From Escherichia ruysiae (GTDB lineage Bacteria; Pseudomonadota; Gammaproteobacteria; Enterobacterales; Enterobacteriaceae): DNA of 64,000 bases. The first letter of the stretch is position 1. Every line of letters begins with the position of its first letter. Of this stretch, positions 10,563-21,351 are shown piece after piece. The notes beneath the pieces are model-generated. The model searched no databases, was not told the DNA's origin, and worked only from the letters and a program-made list of their open reading frames with translations. Location: positions 4,092,001 to 4,156,000 of the forward strand of contig NZ_JAVIWS010000001.1 of the NCBI RefSeq assembly GCF_031323975.1, read 5' to 3'. The position numbers were made by a program, and so were the translations under genes.

Positions 10563-10951
10563 ATTAATCATTTCAAACGTGAACTATGGTCGAAAATATT
10601 ATTTCAGTATGAATTAATATATATTTTTTGGGGGGGCTTTATAAGTAGCTGGTGCTTCTTTACAATGCGATTGTATAAAAAACTTTTTAATATAATTAGT
10701 TATATCACTCGATGTACTACTGAATTATCAACTATTACTTTAAGGTTCAGTAGTCGTAAAGCTGTATCTCCAGATAACTAAATTTCTGACATCTTACAAT
10801 ATCATCATATTCAAATGGTTAAATTAAGAATATTACACAGCCAAAACAGACAGATTGAAGCAATCTGTTAGATGTTGCAAAACAACCTTGATTCCAACGG
10901 CGAAATCATGTTTACCCACCAGGTTGCTGTTCATATGGAGCTGAATACCAC

Positions 10952-11044
10952 TCAGTTCATGCTTGATGAGTTGATATCGCTATATCCATAGATAGGGGAG
11001 AGTACAATCGCATCAACGCCAATCACATGTGTTGCTTTCTTCAT
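10952..11044 (-). pseudogene. Short minus-strand frame with ribosome site, possible gene remnant
   Basis: On the minus strand an ATG at 11044 follows AAAGGATTCCCC, a good ribosome site, and opens a 30-codon frame beginning MKKATHVIGVDAIVLS, ending at 10952. Just upstream on the same strand another frame ends in ...SKKY and stop, as in a gene pair. The start looks like a real protein N-terminus, but the frame is too short to assign. I recognise no family; it may be the head of a deleted gene. Confidence 0.3.
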
Positions 11045-11586
11045 GGGGAATCCTTTGTAAGGCAGATAGTTAATATTTTTTAGACAAGGTAGCGTGTATC
11101 CGAGAATATCCAGTGTTTTCTAACGCCTGGTTATAATTCCGTTTGGTTGTTTCGTATCACTGCTATAACAATTTCTCTTGATTTTCAATCGTTGAGCGAA
11201 TCATTGAATACCGATCGGGAAATATCAATACCATATATAATTTCTTTTGAAAATTCTTGTTCTATCTGACTATACCGAAGATATCTATTTCTTTTCGTGA
11301 TTATTACCAGAAAAACAATAAGTGACGGATTTACAGTATGTTGCTCATAAAGACAACAATCAATTAACTTTGATAAAAATTTGTTATGTGGAATAGCAAC
11401 AAATTGGCTACTCTAATCAATTAGGATTACAAAAAGTCGATAAGGCGGCTCTGTTAAATAAAATACTGGTTTTTTATCTATATATTTCCATGCCGGTAAT
11501 TTTACTGTGTTATTTGGTTACAATAAATTAACAATAAAATTACTAGTGGCTCATGATTTACACATAATTAACATATCCAATTGATT

Positions 11587-11600
11587 TTGATATAAATCAA
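11587..11600. promoter_or_regulatory. FNR box upstream of cydA
   Basis: TTGAT-ATAA-ATCAA is a perfect match to the FNR consensus (TTGAT N4 ATCAA). It lies about 340 bases before cydA, in the long AT-rich leader known to carry FNR and ArcA control of cydAB in E. coli. Confidence 0.85.
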
Positions 11601-11638
11601 TTTTTAATTCTTGAAAAAAATCTGCAAAACGAGATAAA

Positions 11639-11652
11639 TTGTCGTAGATCAA
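11639..11652. promoter_or_regulatory. Second, weaker FNR-like box upstream of cydA
   Basis: TTGTC-GTAG-ATCAA has one perfect and one partial FNR half-site and lies 52 bases (centre to centre) from the perfect box. E. coli cydA is known to carry two FNR sites, consistent with this pair. Confidence 0.65.
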
Positions 11653-11936
11653 ATTGGTGAGATGGTGACAATTTCGCTATAAATTGATCACTGTCGAAAA
11701 ATGCAATTTTGCTCAATAAAAACCTGTTTATTGTAAGGATTTTGCGGCGTAATATAATTACGGGATCAATTTGGTTTATTCATTAACATATTTGTAACTT
11801 TTTTATCATTGTCTTTCCTCTTTTGATGAAATGGCAACGGTAGGGGCGAGCAAATAATTTTGTATTGGGGCATGCGTGTGACCCTTTCTAACGGGGTTCA
11901 CTCTCGGAGTCTTCATGCGATGAGCAAGGAGTCATG

Positions 11937-13505
11937 ATGTTAGATATAGTCGAACTGTCGCGCTTACAGTTTGCCTTGACCGCGATGTACCACTTCCTTT
12001 TTGTGCCGCTGACGCTCGGTATGGCGTTCCTGCTGGCCATCATGGAAACGGTTTACGTCCTTTCCGGCAAACAGATTTATAAAGATATGACCAAGTTCTG
12101 GGGCAAGTTGTTTGGTATCAACTTTGCTCTGGGTGTGGCAACCGGTCTGACCATGGAGTTCCAGTTCGGGACTAACTGGTCTTACTATTCCCACTATGTA
12201 GGGGATATCTTCGGTGCGCCACTGGCAATCGAAGGTCTGATGGCCTTCTTCCTCGAATCCACCTTTGTAGGTCTGTTCTTCTTCGGTTGGGATCGTCTGG
12301 GTAAAGTTCAGCATATGTGTGTCACCTGGCTGGTGGCGCTCGGTTCAAACCTGTCCGCACTGTGGATTCTGGTTGCGAACGGCTGGATGCAAAACCCAAT
12401 CGCGTCCGATTTCAATTTCGAAACTATGCGTATGGAGATGGTGAGCTTCTCCGAGCTGGTGCTTAACCCGGTTGCTCAGGTGAAATTCGTTCACACTGTA
12501 GCGTCTGGTTATGTGACTGGCGCGATGTTCATCCTCGGTATCAGCGCATGGTATATGCTGAAAGGTCGTGACTTCGCCTTCGCAAAACGCTCCTTTGCTA
12601 TTGCTGCCAGCTTCGGTATGGCTGCCGTCCTGTCTGTTATTGTTCTGGGTGATGAATCTGGTTACGAAATGGGCGATGTGCAGAAAACCAAACTGGCTGC
12701 TATTGAAGCCGAGTGGGAAACTCAACCTGCGCCCGCCGCCTTTACTCTGTTCGGTATTCCTGATCAGGAAGAGCAGACGAACAAATTTGCGATCCAGATC
12801 CCTTACGCGCTGGGTATTATCGCAACGCGTTCCGTGGATACACCGGTTATCGGCCTGAAAGAACTGATGGTGCAGCACGAAGAACGTATTCGTAACGGGA
12901 TGAAAGCGTACTCTCTGCTCGAACAACTGCGTTCTGGTTCCACCGATCAGGCTGTACGTGACCAGTTCAATAGCATGAAGAAAGACCTCGGTTACGGTCT
13001 GCTGCTGAAACGCTATACGCCAAACGTGGCAGATGCGACTGAAGCGCAGATTCAACAGGCAACCAAAGACTCCATTCCACGTGTAGCGCCGCTGTACTTT
13101 GCGTTCCGTATCATGGTGGCGTGTGGCTTCTTGCTGCTGGCAATCATCGCGCTCTCCTTCTGGAGTGTCATCCGCAACCGCATTGGCGAGAAAAAATGGC
13201 TGCTGCGCGCTGCGCTGTACGGTATTCCGCTGCCGTGGATTGCTGTAGAGGCGGGCTGGTTCGTTGCTGAATATGGTCGCCAACCGTGGGCTATCGGTGA
13301 AGTGTTGCCTACCGCAGTAGCGAACTCGTCGCTGACTGCAGGCGATCTCATCTTCTCGATGGTGCTGATTTGCGGCCTGTATACCCTGTTCCTGGTGGCA
13401 GAATTGTTCTTAATGTTCAAATTTGCACGCCTTGGCCCAAGCAGCCTGAAAACCGGTCGCTATCACTTTGAGCAGTCTTCAACGACTACTCAGCCGGCAC
13501 GCTAA
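11937..13505 (+). CDS. cydA: Cytochrome bd-I ubiquinol oxidase subunit I
   Basis: CydA (522 aa) is the main subunit of the high-affinity oxygen reductase cytochrome bd-I. It oxidises ubiquinol and binds hemes b558, b595 and d. Visible key residues are His19, Glu99, Glu107 and His186 (in [11 protein letters not shown]), plus the Q-loop after about residue 250. Two ATGs lie in tandem at 11934 and 11937. The AAGGAG site at 11926-11931 is better spaced for the second, which gives the family start MLDIVEL. The GTAGGGGC... leader is long and AT-rich upstream. cydB follows 15 bases downstream. Confidence 0.98.
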   Translation: MLDIVELSRLQFALTAMYHFLFVPLTLGMAFLLAIMETVYVLSGKQIYKDMTKFWGKLFGINFALGVATGLTMEFQFGTNWSYYSHYVGDIFGAPLAIEGLMAFFLESTFVGLFFFGWDRLGKVQHMCVTWLVALGSNLSALWILVANGWMQNPIASDFNFETMRMEMVSFSELVLNPVAQVKFVHTVASGYVTGAMFILGISAWYMLKGRDFAFAKRSFAIAASFGMAAVLSVIVLGDESGYEMGDVQKTKLAAIEAEWETQPAPAAFTLFGIPDQEEQTNKFAIQIPYALGIIATRSVDTPVIGLKELMVQHEERIRNGMKAYSLLEQLRSGSTDQAVRDQFNSMKKDLGYGLLLKRYTPNVADATEAQIQQATKDSIPRVAPLYFAFRIMVACGFLLLAIIALSFWSVIRNRIGEKKWLLRAALYGIPLPWIAVEAGWFVAEYGRQPWAIGEVLPTAVANSSLTAGDLIFSMVLICGLYTLFLVAELFLMFKFARLGPSSLKTGRYHFEQSSTTTQPAR

Positions 13506-13520
13506 GACAGGAGTCGTCAA

Positions 13521-14660
13521 ATGATCGATTATGAAGTATTGCGTTTTATCTGGTGGCTGCTGGTTGGCGTTCTGCTGATTGGTTTTGCAGTCACTGACGG
13601 TTTCGACATGGGGGTGGGGATGCTCACCCGTTTCCTCGGTCGTAACGACACCGAGCGTCGAATTATGATTAACTCTATCGCGCCACACTGGGACGGTAAC
13701 CAGGTATGGCTGATCACCGCAGGCGGCGCGCTGTTCGCTGCCTGGCCGATGGTCTATGCCGCTGCGTTCTCCGGCTTCTATGTCGCGATGATCCTCGTGC
13801 TGGCGTCTTTGTTCTTCCGTCCGGTCGGTTTTGATTACCGTTCCAAGATTGAAGACACCCGTTGGCGCAACATGTGGGATTGGGGCATCTTCGTAGGTAG
13901 CTTCGTTCCACCGCTGGTGATTGGCGTAGCATTCGGTAACCTGTTGCAGGGCGTACCGTTCAACGTGGATGAGTATCTGCGTCTGTATTACACCGGTAAC
14001 TTCTTCCAGTTGCTTAACCCGTTCGGCCTGCTGGCAGGTGTGGTGAGCGTAGGGATGATCATTACTCAGGGTGCGACCTATCTGCAGATGCGTACCGTGG
14101 GCGAACTGCACCTGCGTACCCGTGCAACAGCTCAGGTGGCGGCGCTGGTGACACTGGTCTGCTTCGCACTGGCTGGCGTATGGGTGATGTACGGTATCGA
14201 TGGTTATGTCGTGAAATCGACAATGGACCATTACGCAGCCTCTAACCCGCTGAATAAAGAAGTGGTTCGTGAAGCTGGCGCATGGCTGGTTAACTTCAAC
14301 AACACGCCAATTCTGTGGGCTATTCCGGCACTGGGTGTGGTTCTGCCGCTGCTGACCATCCTGACTGCACGTATGGATAAAGCCGCATGGGCGTTTGTGT
14401 TCTCCTCCCTGACGCTGGCCTGCATTATCCTGACTGCCGGTATCGCAATGTTCCCGTTTGTGATGCCGTCCAGCACCATGATGAACGCAAGTCTGACAAT
14501 GTGGGATGCAACTTCCAGCCAGCTGACGCTTAACGTCATGACCTGGGTTGCGGTGGTTCTGGTTCCGATCATTCTTCTCTACACCATCTGGTGTTACTGG
14601 AAAATGTTCGGACGTATCACCAAAGAAGATATTGAACGTAACACCCACTCTCTGTACTAA
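13521..14660 (+). CDS. cydB: Cytochrome bd-I ubiquinol oxidase subunit II
   Basis: CydB (379 aa) is the structural partner of CydA in the inner membrane. It has about nine hydrophobic helices, the family start MIDYEVLRFIWWLLVG and the GFDMGVGML motif. It has normal length. It begins behind ACAGGAG, 15 bases after cydA, and is followed 14 bases later by cydX, so cydABX form one transcription unit. Confidence 0.98.
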   Translation: MIDYEVLRFIWWLLVGVLLIGFAVTDGFDMGVGMLTRFLGRNDTERRIMINSIAPHWDGNQVWLITAGGALFAAWPMVYAAAFSGFYVAMILVLASLFFRPVGFDYRSKIEDTRWRNMWDWGIFVGSFVPPLVIGVAFGNLLQGVPFNVDEYLRLYYTGNFFQLLNPFGLLAGVVSVGMIITQGATYLQMRTVGELHLRTRATAQVAALVTLVCFALAGVWVMYGIDGYVVKSTMDHYAASNPLNKEVVREAGAWLVNFNNTPILWAIPALGVVLPLLTILTARMDKAAWAFVFSSLTLACIILTAGIAMFPFVMPSSTMMNASLTMWDATSSQLTLNVMTWVAVVLVPIILLYTIWCYWKMFGRITKEDIERNTHSLY

Positions 14661-14674
14661 GTAAGGAGCTAATA

Positions 14675-14788
14675 ATGTGGTATTTCGCATGGATTCTGGG
14701 AACGCTTCTTGCCTGTTCATTTGGGGTAATCACCGCGCTGGCGCTTGAGCACGTCGAATCAGGTAAAGCCGGTCAAGAAGACAGCTAA
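14675..14788 (+). CDS. cydX: Cytochrome bd-I accessory subunit CydX (37 aa)
   Basis: This small single-helix membrane protein begins MWYFAWILGTLLACSFGV and is needed for stable, active cytochrome bd-I. The start has a strong site, GTAAGGAG, 8 bases upstream. The stop TAA at 14786-14788 overlaps the ybgE ATG (TAATG). It is easily missed because of its size. The helix, the position after cydB and the N-terminus match CydX. Confidence 0.96.
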   Translation: MWYFAWILGTLLACSFGVITALALEHVESGKAGQEDS

Positions 14789-15081
14789 TGAGCAAGATTA
14801 TCGCAACCTTGTATGCGGTAATGGACAAGCGCCCTCTGCGGGCGCTTTCCTTCGTGATGGCGCTTCTGTTAGCAGGATGTATGTTTTGGGATCCATCACG
14901 TTTCGCCGCGAAGACCAGTGAACTGGAAATCTGGCATGGTTTATTGCTGATGTGGGCCGTCTGTGCTGGCGTGATTCACGGCGTGGGTTTTCGTCCGCAG
15001 AAGGTTCTTTGGCAAGGGATTTTTTGCCCACTGCTTGCCGATATTGTTCTCATTGTCGGGCTGATTTTCTTCTTCTTTTAA
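14788..15081 (+). CDS. ybgE: Cyd operon membrane protein YbgE
   Basis: YbgE (97 aa) is an inner-membrane protein of unknown exact role and is conserved as the last gene of cydABX operons. It has three hydrophobic segments (about 18-33, 48-64 and 76-97, the last rich in Phe). Its ATG overlaps the cydX stop, and it ends just before a hairpin at 15097-15132. The location suggests a part in oxidase assembly, but the sequence shows no catalytic motif. Confidence 0.95.
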   Translation: MSKIIATLYAVMDKRPLRALSFVMALLLAGCMFWDPSRFAAKTSELEIWHGLLLMWAVCAGVIHGVGFRPQKVLWQGIFCPLLADIVLIVGLIFFFF

Positions 15082-15096
15082 ATCAGAATTCTCTTT

Positions 15097-15132
15097 AAAA
15101 ATTTATGGACCTTCAACAGTCCATAAATTTTT
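15097..15132 (+). terminator. Long-stem hairpin at the end of cydABX-ybgE
   Basis: AAAAATTTATGGAC (15097-15110) and GTCCATAAATTTTT (15119-15132) form a perfect 14-bp stem with an 8-base loop, with the U-rich side at the 3' end. It lies 16 bases after ybgE and is symmetric enough to work in both directions. Confidence 0.8.
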
Positions 15133-15230
15133 ACGCTCCCTTAACTTGCCCTCATTCCCAAACCTCAATCGCACGCGTATAGTAGCAGCGTTTAAAAGTT
15201 CTAACTTTTGTTGCATTACCGGGATGTAAA

Positions 15231-16324
<1,094 letters not shown>

Positions 16325-16327
16325 GCC

Positions 16328-16756
16328 ATGGCCAGAGCGCGTGGACGAGGTCGTCGCGATCTCAAGTCCGAAATCAACATTGTTCCGTTGCTGGACGTAC
16401 TGCTGGTGCTGTTGCTGATCTTTATGGCGACAGCGCCCATCATTACCCAGAGCGTGGAGGTCGATCTGCCAGACGCTACTGAATCGCAGGCGGTGAGCAG
16501 TAACGATAACCCGCCAGTGATTGTTGAAGTGTCTGGTATTGGTCAGTACACCGTGGTGGTTGAGAAAGATCGTCTGGAGCGTTTACCCCCAGAGCAGGTG
16601 GTGGCGGAAGTGTCCAGCCGTTTCAAGGCTAATCCGAAAACGGTCTTTCTGATCGGTGGCGCAAAAAATGTGCCTTACGATGAAATAATTAAAGCACTGA
16701 ACTTGTTACATAGTGCGGGTGTGAAATCGGTTGGTTTAATGACGCAGCCTATCTAA
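16328..16756 (+). CDS. tolR: Tol-Pal system subunit TolR
   Basis: TolR (142 aa) is an ExbD/MotB-family protein with a short cytoplasmic tail (MARARGRGRRDLKSEIN), one transmembrane helix (about 18-38) and a periplasmic domain. Asp23 in the helix (NIVPLLDVLL) is the proton-carrying residue known to be essential. It has normal length and lies 3 bases after tolQ. It works with TolQ to drive TolA at the division site. Confidence 0.97.
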   Translation: MARARGRGRRDLKSEINIVPLLDVLLVLLLIFMATAPIITQSVEVDLPDATESQAVSSNDNPPVIVEVSGIGQYTVVVEKDRLERLPPEQVVAEVSSRFKANPKTVFLIGGAKNVPYDEIIKALNLLHSAGVKSVGLMTQPI

Positions 16757-16820
16757 GCATCTGCGTTTCCCTTGCTTGAAAGAGAGCGGGTAACAGGCGA
16801 ACAGTTTTTGGGAACCGAGA

Positions 16821-18098
16821 GTGTCAAAGGCAACCGAACAAAACGACAAGCTCAAGCGGGCGATAATTATTTCAGCAGTGCTGCATGTCATCTTATTTGC
16901 GGCGCTGATCTGGAGTTCGTTCGATGAGAATATAGAAGCTTCAGCCGGAGGCGGCGGTGGTTCGTCCATCGACGCGGTAATGGTTGACTCAGGTGCGGTA
17001 GTTGAGCAGTACAAACGTATGCAAAGCCAGGAATCAAGCGCGAAGCGTTCCGAAGAGCAGCGCAAGATGAAGGAACAGCAGGCTGCTGAAGAACTGCGTG
17101 AGAAACAAGCGGCTGAACAGGAACGCCTGAAGCAACTTGAGAAAGAGCGGTTAGCTGCTCAGGAACAGAAAAAGCAGGCTGAAGAAGCCGCTAAACAGGC
17201 CGAGTTAAAGCAGAAGCAAGCGGAAGAGGCGGCAGCGAAAGCGGCAGCAGATGCCAAAGCGAAGGCCGAAGCGGATGCCAAAGCAGCCGCAGAAGCTGCG
17301 AAGAAAGCGGCTGCAGACGCGAAGAAAAAAGCGGAAGCAGAAGCCGCCAAAGCCGCTGCTGAAGCACAGAAAAAAGCCGAGGCTGAAGCCGCTAAAGCTG
17401 CTGCGGCGCTGAAGAAGAAGGCGGAAGCAGCAGAAGCCGCAGCAGCAGAAGCGAGAAAAAAAGCGGCTGCCGAAGCTGCTGAAAAAGCGAAGGCCGAAGC
17501 TGAGAAGAAAGCAGCGGCAGAAAAAGCTGCTGCTGATAAGAAAGCGGCAGCAGAGAAAGCCGCAGCAGAGAAAAAAGCAGCAGAAAAAGCGGCTGCTGAA
17601 AAGGCTGCTGCTGATAAGAAAGCAGCTGCAGAAAAAGCCGCCGCAGACAAAAAAGCGGCAGCGGCAAAAGCAGCCGCTGAAAAAGCCGCTGCAGCAAAAG
17701 CTGCCGCAGAGGCAGATGATATTTTCGGTGAGCTAAGCTCTGGTAAGAATGCACCGAAAACCGGTGGTGGTGCGAAAGGGAACAATGCTTCGCCTGCCGG
17801 GAGTGGTAATACTAAAAACAATGGCGCATCAGGCGCAGATATCAATAACTATGCCGGGCAGATTAAATCTGCTATCGAAAGTAAGTTCTATGACGCATCG
17901 TCCTATGCAGGCAAAACCTGTACGCTGCGCATAAAACTGGCGCCAGATGGTATGTTACTGGATATCAAACCTGAAGGTGGCGATCCCGCACTTTGTCAGG
18001 CTGCGTTGGCAGCAGCTAAACTTGCGAAGATCCCGAAACCACCAAGCCAGGCAGTATATGAAGTGTTCAAAAACGCACCATTGGACTTCAAGCCGTAA
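16821..18098 (+). CDS. tolA: Tol-Pal system energy transducer TolA
   Basis: TolA (425 aa) spans the periplasm and links the TolQR motor to Pal/TolB in the outer membrane. An N-terminal membrane helix (about 14-34) is followed by a very long Ala/Lys/Glu-rich helical domain (about 55-295) built of repeats such as KKAAAEKAAA and AAADKKAAAEK. A globular C-terminal domain follows (about 335-425), with two Cys in TCTLRIKL and ALCQAAL. I recall 421 residues in K-12, so the repeat domain is probably slightly longer here. The start is GTG at 16821. It is also a known receptor for colicins and filamentous phage. Confidence 0.97.
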   Translation: MSKATEQNDKLKRAIIISAVLHVILFAALIWSSFDENIEASAGGGGGSSIDAVMVDSGAVVEQYKRMQSQESSAKRSEEQRKMKEQQAAEELREKQAAEQERLKQLEKERLAAQEQKKQAEEAAKQAELKQKQAEEAAAKAAADAKAKAEADAKAAAEAAKKAAADAKKKAEAEAAKAAAEAQKKAEAEAAKAAAALKKKAEAAEAAAAEARKKAAAEAAEKAKAEAEKKAAAEKAAADKKAAAEKAAAEKKAAEKAAAEKAAADKKAAAEKAAADKKAAAAKAAAEKAAAAKAAAEADDIFGELSSGKNAPKTGGGAKGNNASPAGSGNTKNNGASGADINNYAGQIKSAIESKFYDASSYAGKTCTLRIKLAPDGMLLDIKPEGGDPALCQAALAAAKLAKIPKPPSQAVYEVFKNAPLDFKP

Positions 18099-18230
18099 TC
18101 GCGATGTTGACCGTCACGGCGGTTAACATCAAACATCGGTTGTCGCTGGGTTCTGGTAGTTTTGTGTATTTGAGTTTGTTAACATTCTGCTAAATTATCG
18201 TGGGCTATCTGTCCAGATAAGGGAGATATG

Positions 18231-19523
18231 ATGAAGCAGGCATTACGAGTAGCATTTGGTTTTCTCATACTGTGGGCATCAGTTCTGCACGCTGAAGTCC
18301 GCATTGTGATCGACAGCGGTGTAGATTCCGGTCGTCCTATTGGTGTAGTTCCTTTCCAGTGGGCAGGCCCTGGCGCGGCACCCGAAGATATTGGTGGCAT
18401 CGTTGCTGCTGACTTGCGTAACAGCGGTAAGTTTAATCCGTTAGATCGCGCTCGTCTGCCACAGCAGCCGGGTAGTGCGCAAGAAGTTCAACCTGCTGCA
18501 TGGTCTGCATTGGGCATTGATGCTGTCGTTGTAGGTCAGGTCACTCCGAATCCTGACGGCTCTTACAATGTTGCTTATCAGCTGGTTGATACCGGCGGTG
18601 CGCCGGGTACTGTACTTGCTCAGAACTCATATAAAGTTAACAAGCAATGGCTGCGTTATGCTGGTCATACCGCCAGTGACGAAGTGTTTGAAAAACTGAC
18701 CGGCATTAAAGGTGCGTTCCGTACCCGTATTGCCTACGTTGTTCAGACCAATGGCGGTCAGTTCCCGTATGAACTGCGCGTATCTGACTATGACGGTTAC
18801 AACCAGTTTGTGGTTCATCGCTCACCGCAGCCGCTGATGTCTCCGGCGTGGTCACCGGATGGCTCTAAACTGGCATATGTCACCTTCGAAAGCGGTCGTT
18901 CCGCGCTGGTCATCCAGACGCTGGCAAATGGTGCTGTACGTCAGGTAGCCTCATTCCCTCGTCACAATGGTGCGCCTGCATTCTCGCCAGACGGCAGCAA
19001 GCTGGCATTCGCTCTGTCGAAAACCGGTAGCCTGAACCTGTACGTAATGGATTTGGCTTCTGGTCAGATTCGTCAGGTGACTGATGGTCGCAGCAACAAC
19101 ACCGAACCGACCTGGTTCCCGGACAGCCAGAACCTGGCCTTCACTTCTGACCAGGCCGGTCGTCCGCAGGTTTATAAAGTGAATATTAACGGCGGTGCGC
19201 CACAACGTATTACCTGGGAAGGTTCGCAGAACCAGGATGCGGATGTCAGCAGCGACGGTAAATTTATGGTAATGGTCAGCTCCAATGGTGGACAGCAGCA
19301 CATTGCCAAACAAGATCTGGTAACGGGAGGCGTACAAGTTCTGTCGTCAACGTTCCTGGATGAAACGCCAAGTCTGGCACCTAACGGCACTATGGTAATC
19401 TACAGCTCTTCTCAGGGGATGGGATCCGTGCTGAATTTGGTTTCTACAGATGGGCGTTTCAAAGCGCGTCTTCCGGCAACTGATGGACAGGTCAAATTCC
19501 CTGCCTGGTCGCCGTATCTGTGA
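18231..19523 (+). CDS. tolB: Tol-Pal system periplasmic beta-propeller TolB
   Basis: TolB (430 aa) is a periplasmic protein that binds Pal and is released by TolA pulling. It has a signal peptide (about 1-21, ending LHA before EVRIVID), an N-terminal alpha/beta domain and a six-bladed propeller with repeated SPDGSKLA motifs (about 200-400). Two ATGs stand in tandem at 18228 and 18231. The second fits the GGGAG site better and gives the family start [10 protein letters not shown]. It is followed by pal after 34 bases. Confidence 0.97.
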   Translation: MKQALRVAFGFLILWASVLHAEVRIVIDSGVDSGRPIGVVPFQWAGPGAAPEDIGGIVAADLRNSGKFNPLDRARLPQQPGSAQEVQPAAWSALGIDAVVVGQVTPNPDGSYNVAYQLVDTGGAPGTVLAQNSYKVNKQWLRYAGHTASDEVFEKLTGIKGAFRTRIAYVVQTNGGQFPYELRVSDYDGYNQFVVHRSPQPLMSPAWSPDGSKLAYVTFESGRSALVIQTLANGAVRQVASFPRHNGAPAFSPDGSKLAFALSKTGSLNLYVMDLASGQIRQVTDGRSNNTEPTWFPDSQNLAFTSDQAGRPQVYKVNINGGAPQRITWEGSQNQDADVSSDGKFMVMVSSNGGQQHIAKQDLVTGGVQVLSSTFLDETPSLAPNGTMVIYSSSQGMGSVLNLVSTDGRFKARLPATDGQVKFPAWSPYL

Positions 19524-19533
19524 TAATAATTAA

Positions 19534-20079
<546 letters not shown>

Positions 20080-20088
20080 GAGAATTGC

Positions 20089-20880
20089 ATGAGCAGTAAC
20101 TTCAGACATCAACTATTGAGTCTGTCGTTACTGGTTGGTATAGCGGCCCCTTGGGCCGCTTTTGCTCAGGCACCAATCAGTAGTGTCGGCTCGGGCTCGG
20201 TCGAAGACCGCGTCACTCAACTTGAGCGTATTTCTAATGCTCACAGCCAGCTTTTAACCCAACTCCAGCAACAACTCTCTGATAATCAATCCGATATTGA
20301 TTCCCTGCGTGGTCAGATTCAGGAAAATCAGTATCAACTGAATCAGGTCGTGGAGCGGCAAAAGCAGATCCTGTTGCAGATCGACAGCCTCAGCAGCGAT
20401 GGTGCAGCGGCGCAATCAACCAGCAGCGATCAAAGCGGTGCGGCGGCATCAACGACGCCGACAGCTGATGCTGGTACTGCGAATGCTGGCGCGCCGGTGA
20501 AAAGCGGCGATGCAAACACGGATTACAATGCAGCTATTGCGCTGGTACAGGATAAATCCCGCCAGGATGACGCAATGGTGGCATTTCAGAATTTCATCAA
20601 AAATTACCCTGATTCAACTTACCTGCCAAACGCCAATTATTGGCTGGGTCAGTTAAACTACAACAAGGGTAAGAAAGATGATGCGGCCTACTATTTTGCT
20701 TCGGTGGTGAAAAACTATCCGAAGTCACCGAAGGCTGCGGATGCGATGTTTAAAGTTGGCGTCATCATGCAGGACAAAGGTGACACCGCGAAAGCGAAAG
20801 CCGTGTACCAGCAGGTTATCAGTAAATACCCTGGGACTGATGGCGCAAAACAGGCGCAAAAACGTCTGAACGCGATGTAA
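20089..20880 (+). CDS. cpoB: Cell division coordinator CpoB (YbgF)
   Basis: CpoB (263 aa) is a periplasmic protein that coordinates PBP1B activity and Tol-driven outer-membrane constriction. It has a signal peptide (about 1-26, PWAAFA before QAPI), an N-terminal trimerising coiled coil (about 40-105, rich in Gln and Leu), an Ala/Ser/Thr linker, and C-terminal TPR repeats (about 140-263, YNAAIALVQDKSRQDDAMVAF onward). It lies 9 bases after pal and ends the tol-pal unit before a hairpin. Confidence 0.97.
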   Translation: MSSNFRHQLLSLSLLVGIAAPWAAFAQAPISSVGSGSVEDRVTQLERISNAHSQLLTQLQQQLSDNQSDIDSLRGQIQENQYQLNQVVERQKQILLQIDSLSSDGAAAQSTSSDQSGAAASTTPTADAGTANAGAPVKSGDANTDYNAAIALVQDKSRQDDAMVAFQNFIKNYPDSTYLPNANYWLGQLNYNKGKKDDAAYYFASVVKNYPKSPKAADAMFKVGVIMQDKGDTAKAKAVYQQVISKYPGTDGAKQAQKRLNAM

Positions 20881-20888
20881 TGCATAAC

Positions 20889-20922
20889 ACACGACCAGAA
20901 GTCGCATTATTTCTGGTCGTGT
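20889..20922. terminator. Hairpin after cpoB
   Basis: ACACGACCAGAA (20889-20900) and TTCTGGTCGTGT (20911-20922) form a perfect 12-bp stem with a 10-base loop. No T tract follows, so it may end the tol-pal message by processing or with Rho rather than as a classic intrinsic terminator. Confidence 0.6.
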
Positions 20923-20966
20923 CGTGCGAATCATAAGCAGTTGAGTGATCTACATCGAAATTTTTG

Positions 20967-20994
20967 TTGCGCTCAAATCTGAAATCAGTAATAT
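20967..20994 (+). promoter_or_regulatory. Probable promoter of the lysT tRNA operon
   Basis: TTGCGC (20967-20972), a 16-base spacer and TAATAT (20989-20994) lie about 50 bases before the first tRNA. They are followed by the GC-rich segment GCCGCCG, typical of stringently controlled stable-RNA promoters. Confidence 0.6.
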
Positions 20995-21044
20995 ATGCCG
21001 CCGTTGCCACGGGATATCAAACAACTCGAAAGCAACGCAAAAGT

Positions 21045-21120
21045 GGGTCGTTAGCTCAGTTGGTAGAGCAGTTGACTTTTAATCAATTGGTCGCAGGTTC
21101 GAATCCTGCACGACCCACCA
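21045..21120 (+). tRNA. lysT: tRNA-Lys (anticodon TTT), copy 1
   Basis: This 76-base cloverleaf has acceptor GGGTCGT / ACGACCC, D-arm AGCTCAGTTGGTAGAGC, anticodon loop CTTTTAA with anticodon TTT, T-arm GCAGGTTCGAATCCTGC and encoded CCA. It is the first of seven tRNAs in the E. coli order Lys-Val-Lys-Val-Lys-Lys-Lys, so the symbol follows position. Confidence 0.97.
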
Positions 21121-21146
21121 CTTTAAGTAGTATCCAGCGTAGTATC

Positions 21147-21222
21147 GGGTGATTAGCTCAGCTGGGAGAGCACCTCCCTTACAAGGAGGGGGTCGGCGGT
21201 TCGATCCCGTCATCACCCACCA
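21147..21222 (+). tRNA. valT: tRNA-Val (anticodon TAC), copy 1
   Basis: This 76-base cloverleaf has acceptor GGGTGAT / ATCACCC, anticodon loop CTTACAA with anticodon TAC, T-arm GGCGGTTCGATCCCGTC and encoded CCA. Only 26 bases separate it from the upstream Lys gene and 2 bases from the next Lys gene. Confidence 0.97.
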
Positions 21223-21224
21223 CC

Positions 21225-21300
21225 GGGTCGTTAGCTCAGTTGGTAGAGCAGTTGACTTTTAATCAATTGGTCGCAGGTTCGAATCCTGCACGACCCACCA
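21225..21300 (+). tRNA. lysW: tRNA-Lys (anticodon TTT), copy 2
   Basis: The sequence is identical to the first Lys tRNA over its full 76 bases, including encoded CCA. It starts 2 bases after valT. Confidence 0.97.
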
Positions 21301-21351
21301 CTAATTACGGTGGGTTCGGTGGAAGTAGTTTGTAGTATCCAGCGCAGTATC

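Larger units (their letters stand above)
10460..11560. other. AT-rich interval without an intact gene (probable relic DNA)
   Basis: This 1.1 kb lies between the broken TPR gene and the cydA control region. It is visibly AT-rich and has no credible full-length gene on either strand. It holds a hairpin at 10540-10562 (GACCTGCG / CGCAGGTC), a T6G7 tract at 10624-10636, a small hairpin at 10850-10868 (ACAGATTG / CAATCTGT), and short minus-strand coding-like fragments. K-12 has mngA and mngB in the corresponding place. I see no transposase, integrase or attachment repeat. Confidence 0.55.

Noticed and set aside
10624..10636. T6G7 homopolymer as a possible phase-variation switch
   Set aside because: It does not lie in a coding frame or at a promoter spacing I can support; probably chance in AT-rich relic DNA.
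10873..10992. Plus-strand frame of about 39 codons beginning MLQNNLDSNGEIMFTH
   Set aside because: It has no ribosome site, partly overlaps the better-supported minus-strand fragment, and shows no recognisable motif; kept only as part of the relic interval.
17159..17845. Minus-strand Ala/Ser/Phe-rich frame opposite tolA
   Set aside because: Its composition is the direct complement of the TolA Ala/Lys/Glu repeats. It has no start signal and would not fold as a normal protein.
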